Origin: Asparagopsis taxiformis
Lineage: Eukaryota > Rhodophyta > Florideophyceae > Bonnemaisoniales > Bonnemaisoniaceae
DNA length: 64,000 nucleotides
Direction: 5' to 3'
Assembly (NCBI GenBank): GCA_030407315.1
Contig: JALQPE010001720.1
Span: forward strand, 62,001-126,000
In this document: positions 23,664 through 33,400 of the stretch, in pieces
Layout of the letters: the number at the start of each line of letters is the position of its first letter
How positions within the stretch are numbered: position 1 is the stretch's first letter
Notes under the pieces: model-generated
Told to the model about the DNA's origin: nothing
Databases searched by the model: none
What the model saw: the letters and a program-made list of their open reading frames with translations, nothing else
Made by a program: the position numbers and the translations under genes

Positions 23664-26600
23664 CTCCCCCTCTTTGACCTTCTCGATTAATGATTTGGTA
23701 GTTACCCCCATAAGTTCACGAAGCTTGACGAACTGAATCCTTTGCAGAGGCTTAGTGAGGACATCCGCTACCATATCAGATGTTGGACAGTAGTCGATAT
23801 CGAACATCCCTTCGAGGAGGCAATCCCGGACAAAGTGATACCGAATGTCGATATGCTTTGTGCGGGTTCCAGAAGCATCGTTCCTAGCCATTTTGATAGA
23901 TCCTTGATTATCCACATTGATGAGGATAGGATCTGCAGGATTTGTACTGCTGCTGAAACCAACGATGTTTCTCAGCCAGATTGCCTCCTTCACTGCTGCA
24001 CTGAGAGCCATGTATTCGGCTTCTGAGGAAGACTGGGCTACACAGCCTTGCTTACGAGACTTCCAGCTCACCGCTCCTCCAGCCATCTTGAAGACATAGC
24101 CACTGGTCGACTTCCGGTTGATAGTACAACCGCCCCAGTCCGAGTCGCTGTACCCGACTGGTGCAAGTGTTGCTGTAGCTCTGTACATCACGCCAAAGTC
24201 CCGTGTACCAGCGATGTAGCGCAGGACACGTTTAACGGCTACCCAGAGAGCTTTTGTCGGGGCCTCAACGAACTGTGCAAGTCTCCCAACAGCAAATGCG
24301 ATGTCAGGGCGAGTTCCCACCGCTAGGTACATCAGGCTGCCAATTGCTCTGCGATAGAGCGTAGAGTCGATGGGCTCAGTTTCGGTATCCGCGACGGAGA
24401 TCTGAGCTTGCATTGGCGTAACAACGGGACTTGCGTTTTCCATTCCAAACCGTTCCAATACCTTTTCAGCGTAGCGAGACTGATTCAAGTGTAGCAGTCC
24501 TTTGGAGGTGTTGCGCGCAATCTCTAGGCCAAGACATACCCGAGCTCTACCACAATCCTTCATCTCGAAACGCTTGCTGAACTCTGTTTTCAGCTCATCC
24601 AACATATCTCTACTGCTTGAAGCAAGAAGAATATCGTCGACGTATAGTGCAATGATGATCATAGAGTCGTCACGATACCTGACATAGAAACATGGATCGT
24701 ACGGAGAGCTCTGGAAGTCGAGCTGTGAAATGAGAAAGTCATCGATCTTAGCATGCCACTGCCTCGGAGCTTGTTTGAGTCCGTATAGAGCCTTTTGCAG
24801 TTTGCAGACATGGTCTGGATGCTTCGAGTCGATGAATCCCTCCGGCTGCTCCATGAAGATGTCCTGCTCGAGATCTCCGTAGAGAAAGGCTGTTTTGACG
24901 TCCATTTGGTCGCAGTGCAAATCGTGGTGGACAGTGAGCGCAAAGAACATGCGAAGGGTACAGAACTGGACAACAGGGGCATAAGTCTCGGAGTAGTCGA
25001 TGCCGTACTTCTGCTGGAATCCTCGAGTTACGAGTCGAGCTTTGTGTTTGATCGAGTGCTCACCAGTTTCACTGACAACATCTTTGCGTTTGAAGACCCA
25101 CTTCGAAGTGAGGAGGTTGAGAGCTTCACTGCGGGGGACCAGAATCCAGGTGCCATTTGCTTCGAGGGAATCCATCTCGGACTGAATGGCCTCAATCCAG
25201 AGATCTTTCTCCTCCCCCTTGGTCACCTCAGTGAAGGTAAGAAGATGTTCCGGAGTGGTATCAGCAGTAGTGGAGACAAGGGCAGTTGTTTTCCACCACT
25301 CACCCGGAGGTTTACGAGATCGAGAAGATTTACGCGGAGCGTTAAGGAGAGACTCATCAGTAGATGCTGAGGGAGTTGGTGGAGGAGATTGAGGTTGTGG
25401 AGCGTTGGTGTCAGAGTCAGAGTCCGAATGGGATGAAGGAGGAGTATCCTGTTTGGTAGAGAGACCAGACTTGCTGTCTCCATCCCATGGCTCAGTATTG
25501 GACTCAGAAGCAGCATCAACGCTGTTGTAGTCTGTATCAGAAGATGCCAAACGCTTCTTCTGCAGCTCGTCGAACACTACGTCTCGCGACACAACGACCT
25601 TTTCATTTGCTGTGTCCCATAGTTTGTAGGCTTTCTGGGAGCTTGCGTATCCAAGCATAATTGCTTCCTTTGCCCGCAAATCAAGGGTCTGAAGAAGTTT
25701 ATCAGGCGTTTTGTACCAGCATCTACTTCCGAACGTTCGCATATGAGCAATACTCGGTTTCCTACCATACCAGATCTCATACGGAGTATTTCCAGTTGGC
25801 AGGGAGCGGCTGGTGACACGGTTACGAATGTAGGCAGCACAGGAGAGTGCTTCTGCCCAGAACTCGGATGGGGTGCTGCTGTGATGGAGCATGGCACGAA
25901 TTTGATCTTTGAGGGTTCTGTTCATTCTCTCTGCCACACCATTCTGTTGCGGAGTGTATGCACAGGTGGTCTGACGTTTGATGCCTTTGCTGTCGAGGAA
26001 GGAGGTAAAGTCGTTTGAGAAGAACTCTCCCCCTCCATCCGAGCGTAGTTGGCGGAGTTTAAAACCAGTTTGCGTTTCAGCAATGCGCAGGAATCTCTGG
26101 AAGGAGTCGAAGCAATCGGACTTACGGTGGAGCGGGTATACCGTTAGCCATCGGGACTTGTCATCGATGAATGTCACAAAGTATCGAGCTCCCCCTTTCG
26201 AGAGTACTTCCATCGGCCCTGCCAGATCTGTGTGAACCAACTGGAGTAGCTCAGATGCTCTCGTTTCGGAGAGCTTTGGAATAGCTGCTCGGGGCATTTT
26301 GCCGGTTATGCATCCTTCACATGGGGCACCTGCATCTGATTTCTGAGATTTGATTCGGAGGCCCTTCACGGCAGATAGCTGTTCCATGCGTGAGATACCG
26401 GACTTGTTGACATGCCCGAGCCGCTCGTGCCAGAGCTGTAGCGAGGCCACACAGGCTGTTTGCTGCACATGGTCTTTTGGGGCCTCTGACGAGAAGAGAT
26501 CAATGGCATAGAGTCCCTTGCTTCTCCGTCCAGTGGCTATCGGTTTGTTGTTCTGAGTCAGGATGACTGTATTGTTATTGAACTGCACCGATATGCCTCG

Positions 26601-27740
26601 AGTAGTGAGGGTGCTGACGGAGATGAGAGAAAATACAAAAGAGGGAACGTGGAGGACGTCACGAAGTATGCACTGTTTTATTTCCCCATATAGAGAGATC
26701 ATTAAACGAACATCACCACGGCCGACTGCCATTGAGGTAGACTTATCTCCCAGAGTTACGGAGAACGGTGTTATTTCCTTATAGGAAACAAACATGGAGC
26801 GATCGAAGGTCATGTGAGAGGTGGCAGCAGAGTCTATGTACCAAGTTGATGTATGGAGAGATCCAGGAGTAGTTGACATGAGGCAAACATACTCTTTCTC
26901 TTCATCATTATGGAAAGTAGACGCGGAAACAGAGTTTGATGGAGGATTGCCTTCTGAATCGGTGAGAGTAACCATGGCAGAAGGTTTAGACCGTGCAGGC
27001 CGAGAGCGGGATGGACGGCCATACTTTTGCCAGCAATACGGTTCAGTGTGGTTGGTACGACCGCAATGAGTGCATTTCTTTCGGTTACTGCCGGGCTGTT
27101 TCCCAGACCTGGATAATAATGCAGCCGAGTCAGAAGAAGAGCTTCCAGGTTTCAAAATAGAAGCTCTACGTTCCTCCTGAAGAAGGAGACTTCGGACTTT
27201 GTCGAAGGTGAATGTAGGGTCCTCATCACCTATAGCATCAAGAGCAGTAATGAGTGTCTGGAAGGAAGAAGGAAGGCCATTGAGGACAGCCATAGCCATT
27301 TCCTTGTCGTCGATGATCACGCCCATAGAGCTCAGGACCGAGGCCATCTGTCGAACACGATTAATGTAGACGAGCATCTGTTCACCGGGCTTCATAGTGG
27401 CAGTATAGAAATCACGCCTTGCAGCTAGTTTGTTTAGGAGAGTGTGCCTTTGGTGCACGTTACAGATCTCCTGCCACATTTCCAGAGCAGTAGTGGTGTG
27501 TGAGACGTTCTTGAGCATCTCATCAGACAACGTGATCCCGATGGTCATCCGAGCAGTCTTATCTTTGCGAAGCCACTTGGACAGTGCTTCCTGGTCTGCA
27601 GGGCGTGGAGGACGTAGGTCAGGATCGATCATTTCGTCCACCTCGCGGTGTCCGAGGATGAGCTCCATCTTTTGCTTCCATGAGTGGAAGTTGGAGTAGT
27701 CCAGCTTTTCAATGCGAATGCCGGATGAAGTGCTCTCCAT
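23658..27740 (-). CDS. gag-pol: Copia C Gag-Pol polyprotein
   Basis: A single uninterrupted frame of 1360 codons from ATG at 27740 (MESTSSGIRIEKLDYSNF). In order: copia-type Gag; CCHC knuckle CTHCGRTNHTEPYC (~codon 220); protease IDSAATSHM; integrase zinc finger (H..H, CEGC) and core (HTDLAGP, RSDGGGEF, QQNGVAERMN); reverse transcriptase with ALYVDDILL; RNase H with SDSDWGG and SSEAEYM. The order integrase before reverse transcriptase defines Ty1/copia. All key motifs are intact, so the copy may be active. Gag and Pol are one polyprotein, so stoichiometry must be set by another route, for example splicing. Confidence 0.97.
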   Translation of the reverse strand: MESTSSGIRIEKLDYSNFHSWKQKMELILGHREVDEMIDPDLRPPRPADQEALSKWLRKDKTARMTIGITLSDEMLKNVSHTTTALEMWQEICNVHQRHTLLNKLAARRDFYTATMKPGEQMLVYINRVRQMASVLSSMGVIIDDKEMAMAVLNGLPSSFQTLITALDAIGDEDPTFTFDKVRSLLLQEERRASILKPGSSSSDSAALLSRSGKQPGSNRKKCTHCGRTNHTEPYCWQKYGRPSRSRPARSKPSAMVTLTDSEGNPPSNSVSASTFHNDEEKEYVCLMSTTPGSLHTSTWYIDSAATSHMTFDRSMFVSYKEITPFSVTLGDKSTSMAVGRGDVRLMISLYGEIKQCILRDVLHVPSFVFSLISVSTLTTRGISVQFNNNTVILTQNNKPIATGRRSKGLYAIDLFSSEAPKDHVQQTACVASLQLWHERLGHVNKSGISRMEQLSAVKGLRIKSQKSDAGAPCEGCITGKMPRAAIPKLSETRASELLQLVHTDLAGPMEVLSKGGARYFVTFIDDKSRWLTVYPLHRKSDCFDSFQRFLRIAETQTGFKLRQLRSDGGGEFFSNDFTSFLDSKGIKRQTTCAYTPQQNGVAERMNRTLKDQIRAMLHHSSTPSEFWAEALSCAAYIRNRVTSRSLPTGNTPYEIWYGRKPSIAHMRTFGSRCWYKTPDKLLQTLDLRAKEAIMLGYASSQKAYKLWDTANEKVVVSRDVVFDELQKKRLASSDTDYNSVDAASESNTEPWDGDSKSGLSTKQDTPPSSHSDSDSDTNAPQPQSPPPTPSASTDESLLNAPRKSSRSRKPPGEWWKTTALVSTTADTTPEHLLTFTEVTKGEEKDLWIEAIQSEMDSLEANGTWILVPRSEALNLLTSKWVFKRKDVVSETGEHSIKHKARLVTRGFQQKYGIDYSETYAPVVQFCTLRMFFALTVHHDLHCDQMDVKTAFLYGDLEQDIFMEQPEGFIDSKHPDHVCKLQKALYGLKQAPRQWHAKIDDFLISQLDFQSSPYDPCFYVRYRDDSMIIIALYVDDILLASSSRDMLDELKTEFSKRFEMKDCGRARVCLGLEIARNTSKGLLHLNQSRYAEKVLERFGMENASPVVTPMQAQISVADTETEPIDSTLYRRAIGSLMYLAVGTRPDIAFAVGRLAQFVEAPTKALWVAVKRVLRYIAGTRDFGVMYRATATLAPVGYSDSDWGGCTINRKSTSGYVFKMAGGAVSWKSRKQGCVAQSSSEAEYMALSAAVKEAIWLRNIVGFSSSTNPADPILINVDNQGSIKMARNDASGTRTKHIDIRYHFVRDCLLEGMFDIDYCPTSDMVADVLTKPLQRIQFVKLRELMGVTTKSLIEKVKEGEC

Positions 27741-27924
27741 GGCTCTGGAGTAAGTCTTATCTGTTCGACCCTTCCCAAGTGGACAACCGATAGTCGTCTA
27801 GGACCAAGCTGGGATCTATAGGATAGAGACTTTTAGCTAAGAGCAAGATGAGTGGAGAACAAGAAAACAAGGTTTATCAAAGAGAAATCAGCTAGATTTC
27901 TATTGTGTCTAGAGAAGAGGAGTA

Positions 27925-28441
27925 CTACTTATCGGAGGAGGAAGAAGCCTTAGAGGCTTTAGCGGCTTTGAGAGTCTTTTCGATGCCACGGTGGCGGCTA
28001 CCGCGGAGGTGGTTGTCGAACTCGCTCTGGGTGCGAACGATGACACCGCAGGGCTTGCAGACCTTGAGACCACCTTCCTTGAGGCGTTCGATAGTCTTCT
28101 TATGTCTAGAGCCGCTGAAGTGTGCGACTCTAGACTCGGCGGAGTTGAGAAAGACGTTGCAGTGATGGCACCTCGAGCGGTTTGCCTTCTTGTGAGCGGC
28201 GTACTTCTTCTTGTTATCCCTCCTTTCGGCGATGCTATAGGCTTTGCGGAAGACCCGGTCTTGAAGAGACTCCCCCTCGCGACGAAGCCTGGGAGGCTGC
28301 TCGTCGGTGCGCGGTTCCACGCGGTCTTCGTCACTGCTAGACACTGCAGAGAGAAGAGAACAAGAGAGTTAGAAGTTATACAGATCAATACTAAGGTCTA
28401 AACCTTGAAATAGACCGAAAGGTGAAAGGTATAAACTTACT
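27925..28441 (-). CDS. Zinc-finger gene (ORF0) in the leader of copia C, spliced start
   Basis: The product is about 139 residues (MSSSDEDRVEPRTDEQ...) with two U1-type fingers, C-x2-C-x12-H-x5-H (CHHC...H..SRH and CKPC...H..SRH), a family known for binding RNA or double-stranded RNA, and a Lys/Ser-rich tail. The body is 28343-27925. The codon at its 5' end in genomic DNA is GTG, but an intron at 28440-28344 has perfect signals, and joining A at 28441 to TG at 28343-28342 makes ATG. It lies in the element's own orientation, 182 bases upstream of gag-pol. It may be a captured host gene or an element gene expressed from spliced RNA. Confidence 0.8.
28344..28440 (-). other. Spliceosomal intron splitting the ORF0 start codon
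   Basis: 97 bases on the minus strand: donor GTAAGT at 28440, branch-like TTCTAAC about 25 bases before the end, a TCTCTTGTTCTCTTCTCTC pyrimidine tract, and CAG at 28346-28344. Phase: one base of the ATG before it, two after it. Confidence 0.88.
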
Positions 28442-28621
28442 TGTGGAAACAGTTGACAATAAAACCAAACGTTCGATGAGTTTATTCGGTGATATGTAAA
28501 GGCTATAACGCTATACCGATCAGGACAAGGTCACTGTCTTACAAGAGCAGGACCGAGTTGAGAAAGGTATAGACTAGCCAATATAAAAGCAAAGGTCGAT
28601 TCCACTAATTGGGCCTTGAGT

Positions 28622-28700
28622 GGCCCGGTAGCCGAGTCGGTTGGACGGTCCACGGAGATGTACAGAGCCTTGGTTCGAGTCCCAGCAGCGACGCTGGCCA
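28622..28700 (+). ncRNA. tRNA-derived (SINE-like) sequence
   Basis: It has a perfect A box (TAGCCGAGTCGG at 28629) and B box (GGTTCGAGTCC at 28672), 43 bases apart, and a good D arm (GCCG/CGGT with loop AGTCGGTTGGA). A T run (CTTTTT) follows at 28704 and TATAAAA lies about 40 bases upstream. The anticodon stem is poor, position 33 is not T and the acceptor does not close, so this is more likely a tRNA-derived element or tRNA pseudogene than a working tRNA. It is antisense to copia C. Confidence 0.45.
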
Positions 28701-28764
28701 AACTTTTTCCTTCGCACGCGAACCCCAGATAAAGAATGATGTCACCTGATGACGATGACCCAGA

Positions 28765-28922
28765 GACGGATGGCAAGATGACAGAGTGTCAGTGTGACAC
28801 AGCGTGGATGACAGGATGTCAGTGTCAGTGACAGGATGACACAGTGTCGGCGCGGCGCGGCGACAGAGGTGCGGCGCGGCGACAGAGGTTGCGCGGTGGC
28901 GACAGAGGTTGCGCGGTGGCGA
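28765..28922. repeat. Short tandem repeats in the copia C leader
   Basis: GATGACAG/AGTGTCAGTG-type repeats are followed by GCGGCGCGGCGACAGAGGT (twice) and TGCGCGGTGGCGACAGAGGT-like units (twice). They lie between the primer binding site and ORF0. No coding sense was recognised. Confidence 0.7.
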
Positions 28923-29120
28923 AGGAAGAACGCGGCGATGGCCGCAAGAGCGTGGAAAACACTCTACGCAAGAGCGCAGACGCGCGGGAAGGCGCAGCAC
29001 GGCAGAAAGGCGAATAAACGAAAACAAGACAAAACGAGTTGAAAACAAGACGAAAGAGATAAGAGAACGCCGACGCAAGCGACGCACTTACCGAAGCGCG
29101 AGAGATATTGAAACGACCTA

Positions 29121-29142
29121 CGAGCGCGCTGGGCCCATAACC
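29121..29142 (-). other. Primer binding site of copia C (initiator tRNA-Met half type)
   Basis: Read on the minus strand directly at the LTR end: GGTTATGGGCCCAGCGCGCT. This is complementary to the anticodon arm of eukaryotic initiator tRNA-Met (GCUGGGCCCAUAACC), not to a tRNA 3' end. The same kind of site is known from Drosophila copia, which primes with a cleaved half of that tRNA. Confidence 0.82.
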
Positions 29143-29630
29143 TGTTGAAACGAATTGGTCGCTTACCGAGCGTTTATTGAATCTGCGAGCTCACTACATT
29201 ATTTGTATTCTCGCCGAGGTGCGCCGGCGGTGCTAAGGACAGCCTGTTCATGGCTGCTCCAGACAGACTGTCACTGACAGTCTGTCCTAGCAAACACCCG
29301 CTGCCAATCTGGTACACGTGGGCTTCTCTATCATATCACCCACACGTGTACACTTATCATAACATTTTCCCTCTGCCATGATGGCAACCCATCCTGGCTT
29401 TTCTAATTACTAATTGAAAGTATGACAAACAAATTGAAACTTCAGACGCTATTATCTCCATGAAGAAAGGTCGTAGAAGCTTCGGAGAAGTTGCTACCCG
29501 ACTAATTCGGGCACGCTGAACACGATGAGATAGGTTTCGGAGCGCCTAGAGCACTCCTTCTAGGAGAAATCGAGGGTCAAAGTTTTCTCACGTAATTGAG
29601 CCCCTCAGGGCCAATTCCAGTGCTTCAACA
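29143..29630 (-). repeat. 5' LTR of copia C
   Basis: 488 bp; differs from the 3' LTR by at least one substitution (AGCAAACACCC against AGCAAGCACCC) and two small insertions near GGTTTCGGAG and CTCCTTCTAGG. The promoter of the element must lie here. Confidence 0.95.
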
Positions 29631-30458
29631 GTAACGCGTATACGGCAAGGGCCGGATGAAGATGAAGCTGCATACGCAGACAGACTGCAGGACGCTGCTC
29701 TCCTGTGTGCGAACGTCTTCTCGGAAAGAGACTTGGTCAACTATTACCTCAAGGGCCTACGCCCAGAGGTTAAACACACCGTCAAGGTGACTATAGGCCG
29801 CAGTGGCGGAGAAGATTTTCTTGCTGTCCGTAACCTTGCTAAAGGACTCGGGGACTCTCTACGAGCTTCGCTACCCGCAAAGCCGAAGGGTTACCCTACT
29901 CGGGAAATCGCGGATCGTAAACGCAAAGCGTTGCTCGCTACCGTACCCGGAGAACCGGCCGTGATACCGCGGACCCCGCCGCCGACCTTACCTTCCCCTA
30001 CCGGGAACCCAATGGGCGCGCCAATGCAGGCCCCTACCCTAACGGGAGAACATCTTAAACTCGCTGAGAGTATGATCCCCGAAGGGGCTGTTACTTGGAG
30101 ATGCTCTGGCTGTCGCCAACCAGGGCACGTGTTGTACACTTGCCCTTACCTACCACCCTCAGTGGGAACTTACTTCGCCTTTGCGAACTACGCTTACCAG
30201 CAAGAACCGGAACAGGTTATGCGCCGCCAACAGCGCCAGTCCAATCGGTTCAACCGAAAAAGGGATTACCCTAAAACCGTGCTCCAACGGTCAAACCCTC
30301 CAACACGCATGGTCGCGTTCGCCGATGACGAAACTCATCCCAAATTGGGCCCTCTGAGGCGAGACGTTTTAGAACGTAACGGATCTTCCGTAACGGCTCA
30401 AGACGTTGCCGACGCCCTAGACACTACCGACGACTCCGAAACGTCGTCGGAAAACTAA
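29631..30458 (+). pseudogene. gag: Gag of gypsy B2, C-terminal part
   Basis: The sequence resumes in frame after the second GTAAC (GTAAC-GCGTATACGGC). It holds the end of the capsid domain (YADRLQDAALLCANVFSERDLVNYYLKGLRP), a CCHC knuckle CSGCRQPGHVLYTC (about 30100-30140) and a disordered tail. Its TAA stop (30456-30458) shares its last A with the ATG of pol, giving TAATG. It cannot be made as one protein now because copia C splits the gene. Confidence 0.93.
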
Positions 30459-33400
30459 TGACGGGGAGTGAGGTGTCGCACTCCCGTCAGGAGGTGGAGC
30501 GATTACGCTACTCGGTGGACATCTCACCACAACCACCTCCGCAGGAAAAGGCTGCAACTCCCTCTAGGGACCAAAGTCTTTCCCAGACACCAACCCACTC
30601 GGGTTCCCCGACAGGGACTCGAACACCTAGGCCGAAAGCCTCATGCCTGCTTAAGGCCGCCCATTACATAGTAATGGGTTCCATCGGACTCGATCCGTCA
30701 ATTCTCACGCCCATGCGTATGGTGATGGACACCGGGTCCGGACCATCGGTCATCCAGGAAAGGAGCTTACCCCACAATTGGGAACAATTCCAAGTCCCTA
30801 CGGGGAAAGTTCCGCAACTGGCCGATGCTAACGGCAATCCTCTTCGGATAAAAGGCAAGATAATACTGTCATTACAGTTAGGCCACAAGTCCTTTGAGGA
30901 AGAATTCTTCGTCGCGCCTAAGTTGGCCGTACCCCTCATCTTGGGAACTGGGGCAATGAATACCCACGTAGACGCAATTAGGTGCCGGGCCCAACGAATT
31001 GATATTCACGACGGCGGGTCGATAGCTATCCTAGTGATGTCGCCTACGCGTAAAACATCCCCCACCCTTTCGTGCTACGTGGATGCCGCGCGACCCTCTA
31101 ATGGGATTAACTTAGACCGCCAGCCTCATGGCATTCGATTGTCACAAAGTGTGAATATTCCTCCGCGGAGCCAAGTGACAACTACTGTTGTCTGTGCCGG
31201 TGGCGGCTTGAGTATACTCTCACCGAGAGATCGGATCCTTCACCGACATCGTGTCTCTATCCCGAATGGGGTTGCGGAAGTCATCCCGCGACAGGAATTC
31301 CTGACTATATTAACTAACTTCGGTACATCCGACAAGTACCTCCCGAAGGAGACAGTTATAGGTTATGCCCTTCGGGCACCCGAACGGCCAATGCGCCCCA
31401 TGGCTCTCAGCCGTTCTACCCCTTCCTCCCAAGAGGCCTCCACTATGGTGACTACTCTCCATCAGGAGCAAGAGGCCGAGGCCACACCACCATCAAGTTG
31501 GAAGCAAGAAGTCTCTCTAGACCACCTTGGTCAAATCCCGTTGAGGGAACGCATCCTTAGCATGCTATCTCGACACGAGTCTATGTGGGATGGATCCCCA
31601 GGGGACATCCGCGCTACGGAGCACCGAATCGATATTATCGAAGGAAGTAAGCCTCGACGGCAACAACCCTACCGGATGGGACCCGCTCGTCGAGAGATTG
31701 CCCGTAAGGAAGTAACCAGCATGCTGGAAAAGGGAGTGATCGAACCGTCGACCTCAGAATGGGCTAGCCCAGTGGTACTGGTTCCGAAGAAGGATGGTAA
31801 ATTACGCTTTTGCGTCGACTATAGGGGTCTTAACGACATCACTGTCAATGATGTGTACCCCCTTCCACGAATGGATGATTGTATTGACTCCCTCGGAGAT
31901 GCTCAAGTATTCACCACATTGGATTGTAACTCTGGTTATTGGCAGATACCTGTTGCACAGGACGACCGTGACAAAACGGCTTTTACCTCCCATTTGGGAA
32001 CATATCGCTTTAAGCGTTTGCCTTTTGGCTTGAAGAATGCACCAGCAACGTTTCAGCGTGCCATCGACATTGTTCTTAGCAGCGTTCGCTGGCAGACCTG
32101 TCTGATTTACTTAGACGATGTGATCGTATTCTCTCGGGACGAGGCCGAACATCTCCACCATGTGGACCAAGTACTCTCCCTCCTACGGGAAGCAGGTGTC
32201 ACCCTGAAGTTGACAAAGTGTCATTTCTTCGAAAAGAAGGTTGACTACCTGGGACATGTCGTGATGCCAGGAAAGCTAGCTGTTGCACAGAACGCCACTT
32301 CGGCTATCGCTGACGCGATCTTTCCGCAAACGCCTACGCAAATGCGATCCTTCCTCGGAAGCTGTGGCGTCTTTCGACGATTCATCAAAGGGTATGCCGC
32401 AATTGCGCACCCCTTGAACGAAATGCTGACCAAAGACAGCCTCCCTAAATTCGGGAAAGAACCTCCTACCGAGGACCAACGATGCGCGTTCAACGCTCTC
32501 AAGGAGGTCATGACCAAGCCGCCGATACTGGCTCTACCCAAGTTGGGTCAACCCTACACCGTGGATACGGACGCTTCCGCGTACCAAATAGGATGTGCTC
32601 TGCTTCAGCAGCAAGGGGAAGAGAATGATCTCAAGCCAATTGGCTATTGGTCGCGCACGCTGACTAAACCTGAAAGAGGTTACTCCCCTACGGAGCGAGA
32701 ATGCTTAGCCGTTGTATGGGCTGTCACTATCCTACGTCCATACTTGGAACAAACAAAGTTTGTCGTCCGAACGGACCATAACGCGCTGCGTTGGCTCATG
32801 AACATCAACGACCCTTCAGGGAGACTATGCCGCTGGCGCCTCCGACTTGCGGAATTCGATTATCAAATCATCTACCGTCCCGGTCGGGTTCACCAACTAC
32901 CTGACGCCCTTTCGCGTGTTGAAACTAACGGCGAGACGCCTGTCATCATTGATGATGAAATACCAACTCTGTTGGCCACACATGCACCGCAAGGTGAAAC
33001 ATCCTTTGATGACGACACAGATGCATGGTTCTACGACCTTTCTCTAGCAAGAGACCACGCCGAGGAGGCGCCTAATCGCAACGGTACCCCCGTCTTAACC
33101 ACTCATCCGCAAACGGAAAACTACAGCCCGATAACTCGCAAGGAGTGGCTCGAAGAGCAACGAACAGACGACTTCTGTCAACAGGCTCTAGCCTCTCAGA
33201 AGTCTGACTCGCTCTTCTTCGAAGATGAAGACGGTGTCCTTTGTAGGAAGTCCAAATTGGACGGGTCATCCCAGATTGTGGTACCCAAAGCCTTACGGCA
33301 ACGTCTATTGACGATGTGCCACCACGGCATCTTGGCAGGACATCCTGGTCAGAACCGCATGTACGACACGATGCGTCTATCTTATTATTGGCCTGCAATG

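Larger units (their letters stand above)
23180..29630 (-). mobile_element. Complete Ty1/copia retrotransposon C
   Basis: A 6451-bp element on the minus strand with two LTRs, a half-tRNA-type primer binding site, a polypurine tract, a single gag-pol frame and an additional upstream zinc-finger gene. It is flanked by GTAAC on both sides (23175-23179 and 29631-29635), proving insertion as a unit into B2 gag. Confidence 0.97.

Noticed and set aside
28622..28700. A functional tRNA gene
   Set aside because: Anticodon stem has mismatches, position 33 is not T and the acceptor ends do not pair; kept only as a tRNA-derived element.
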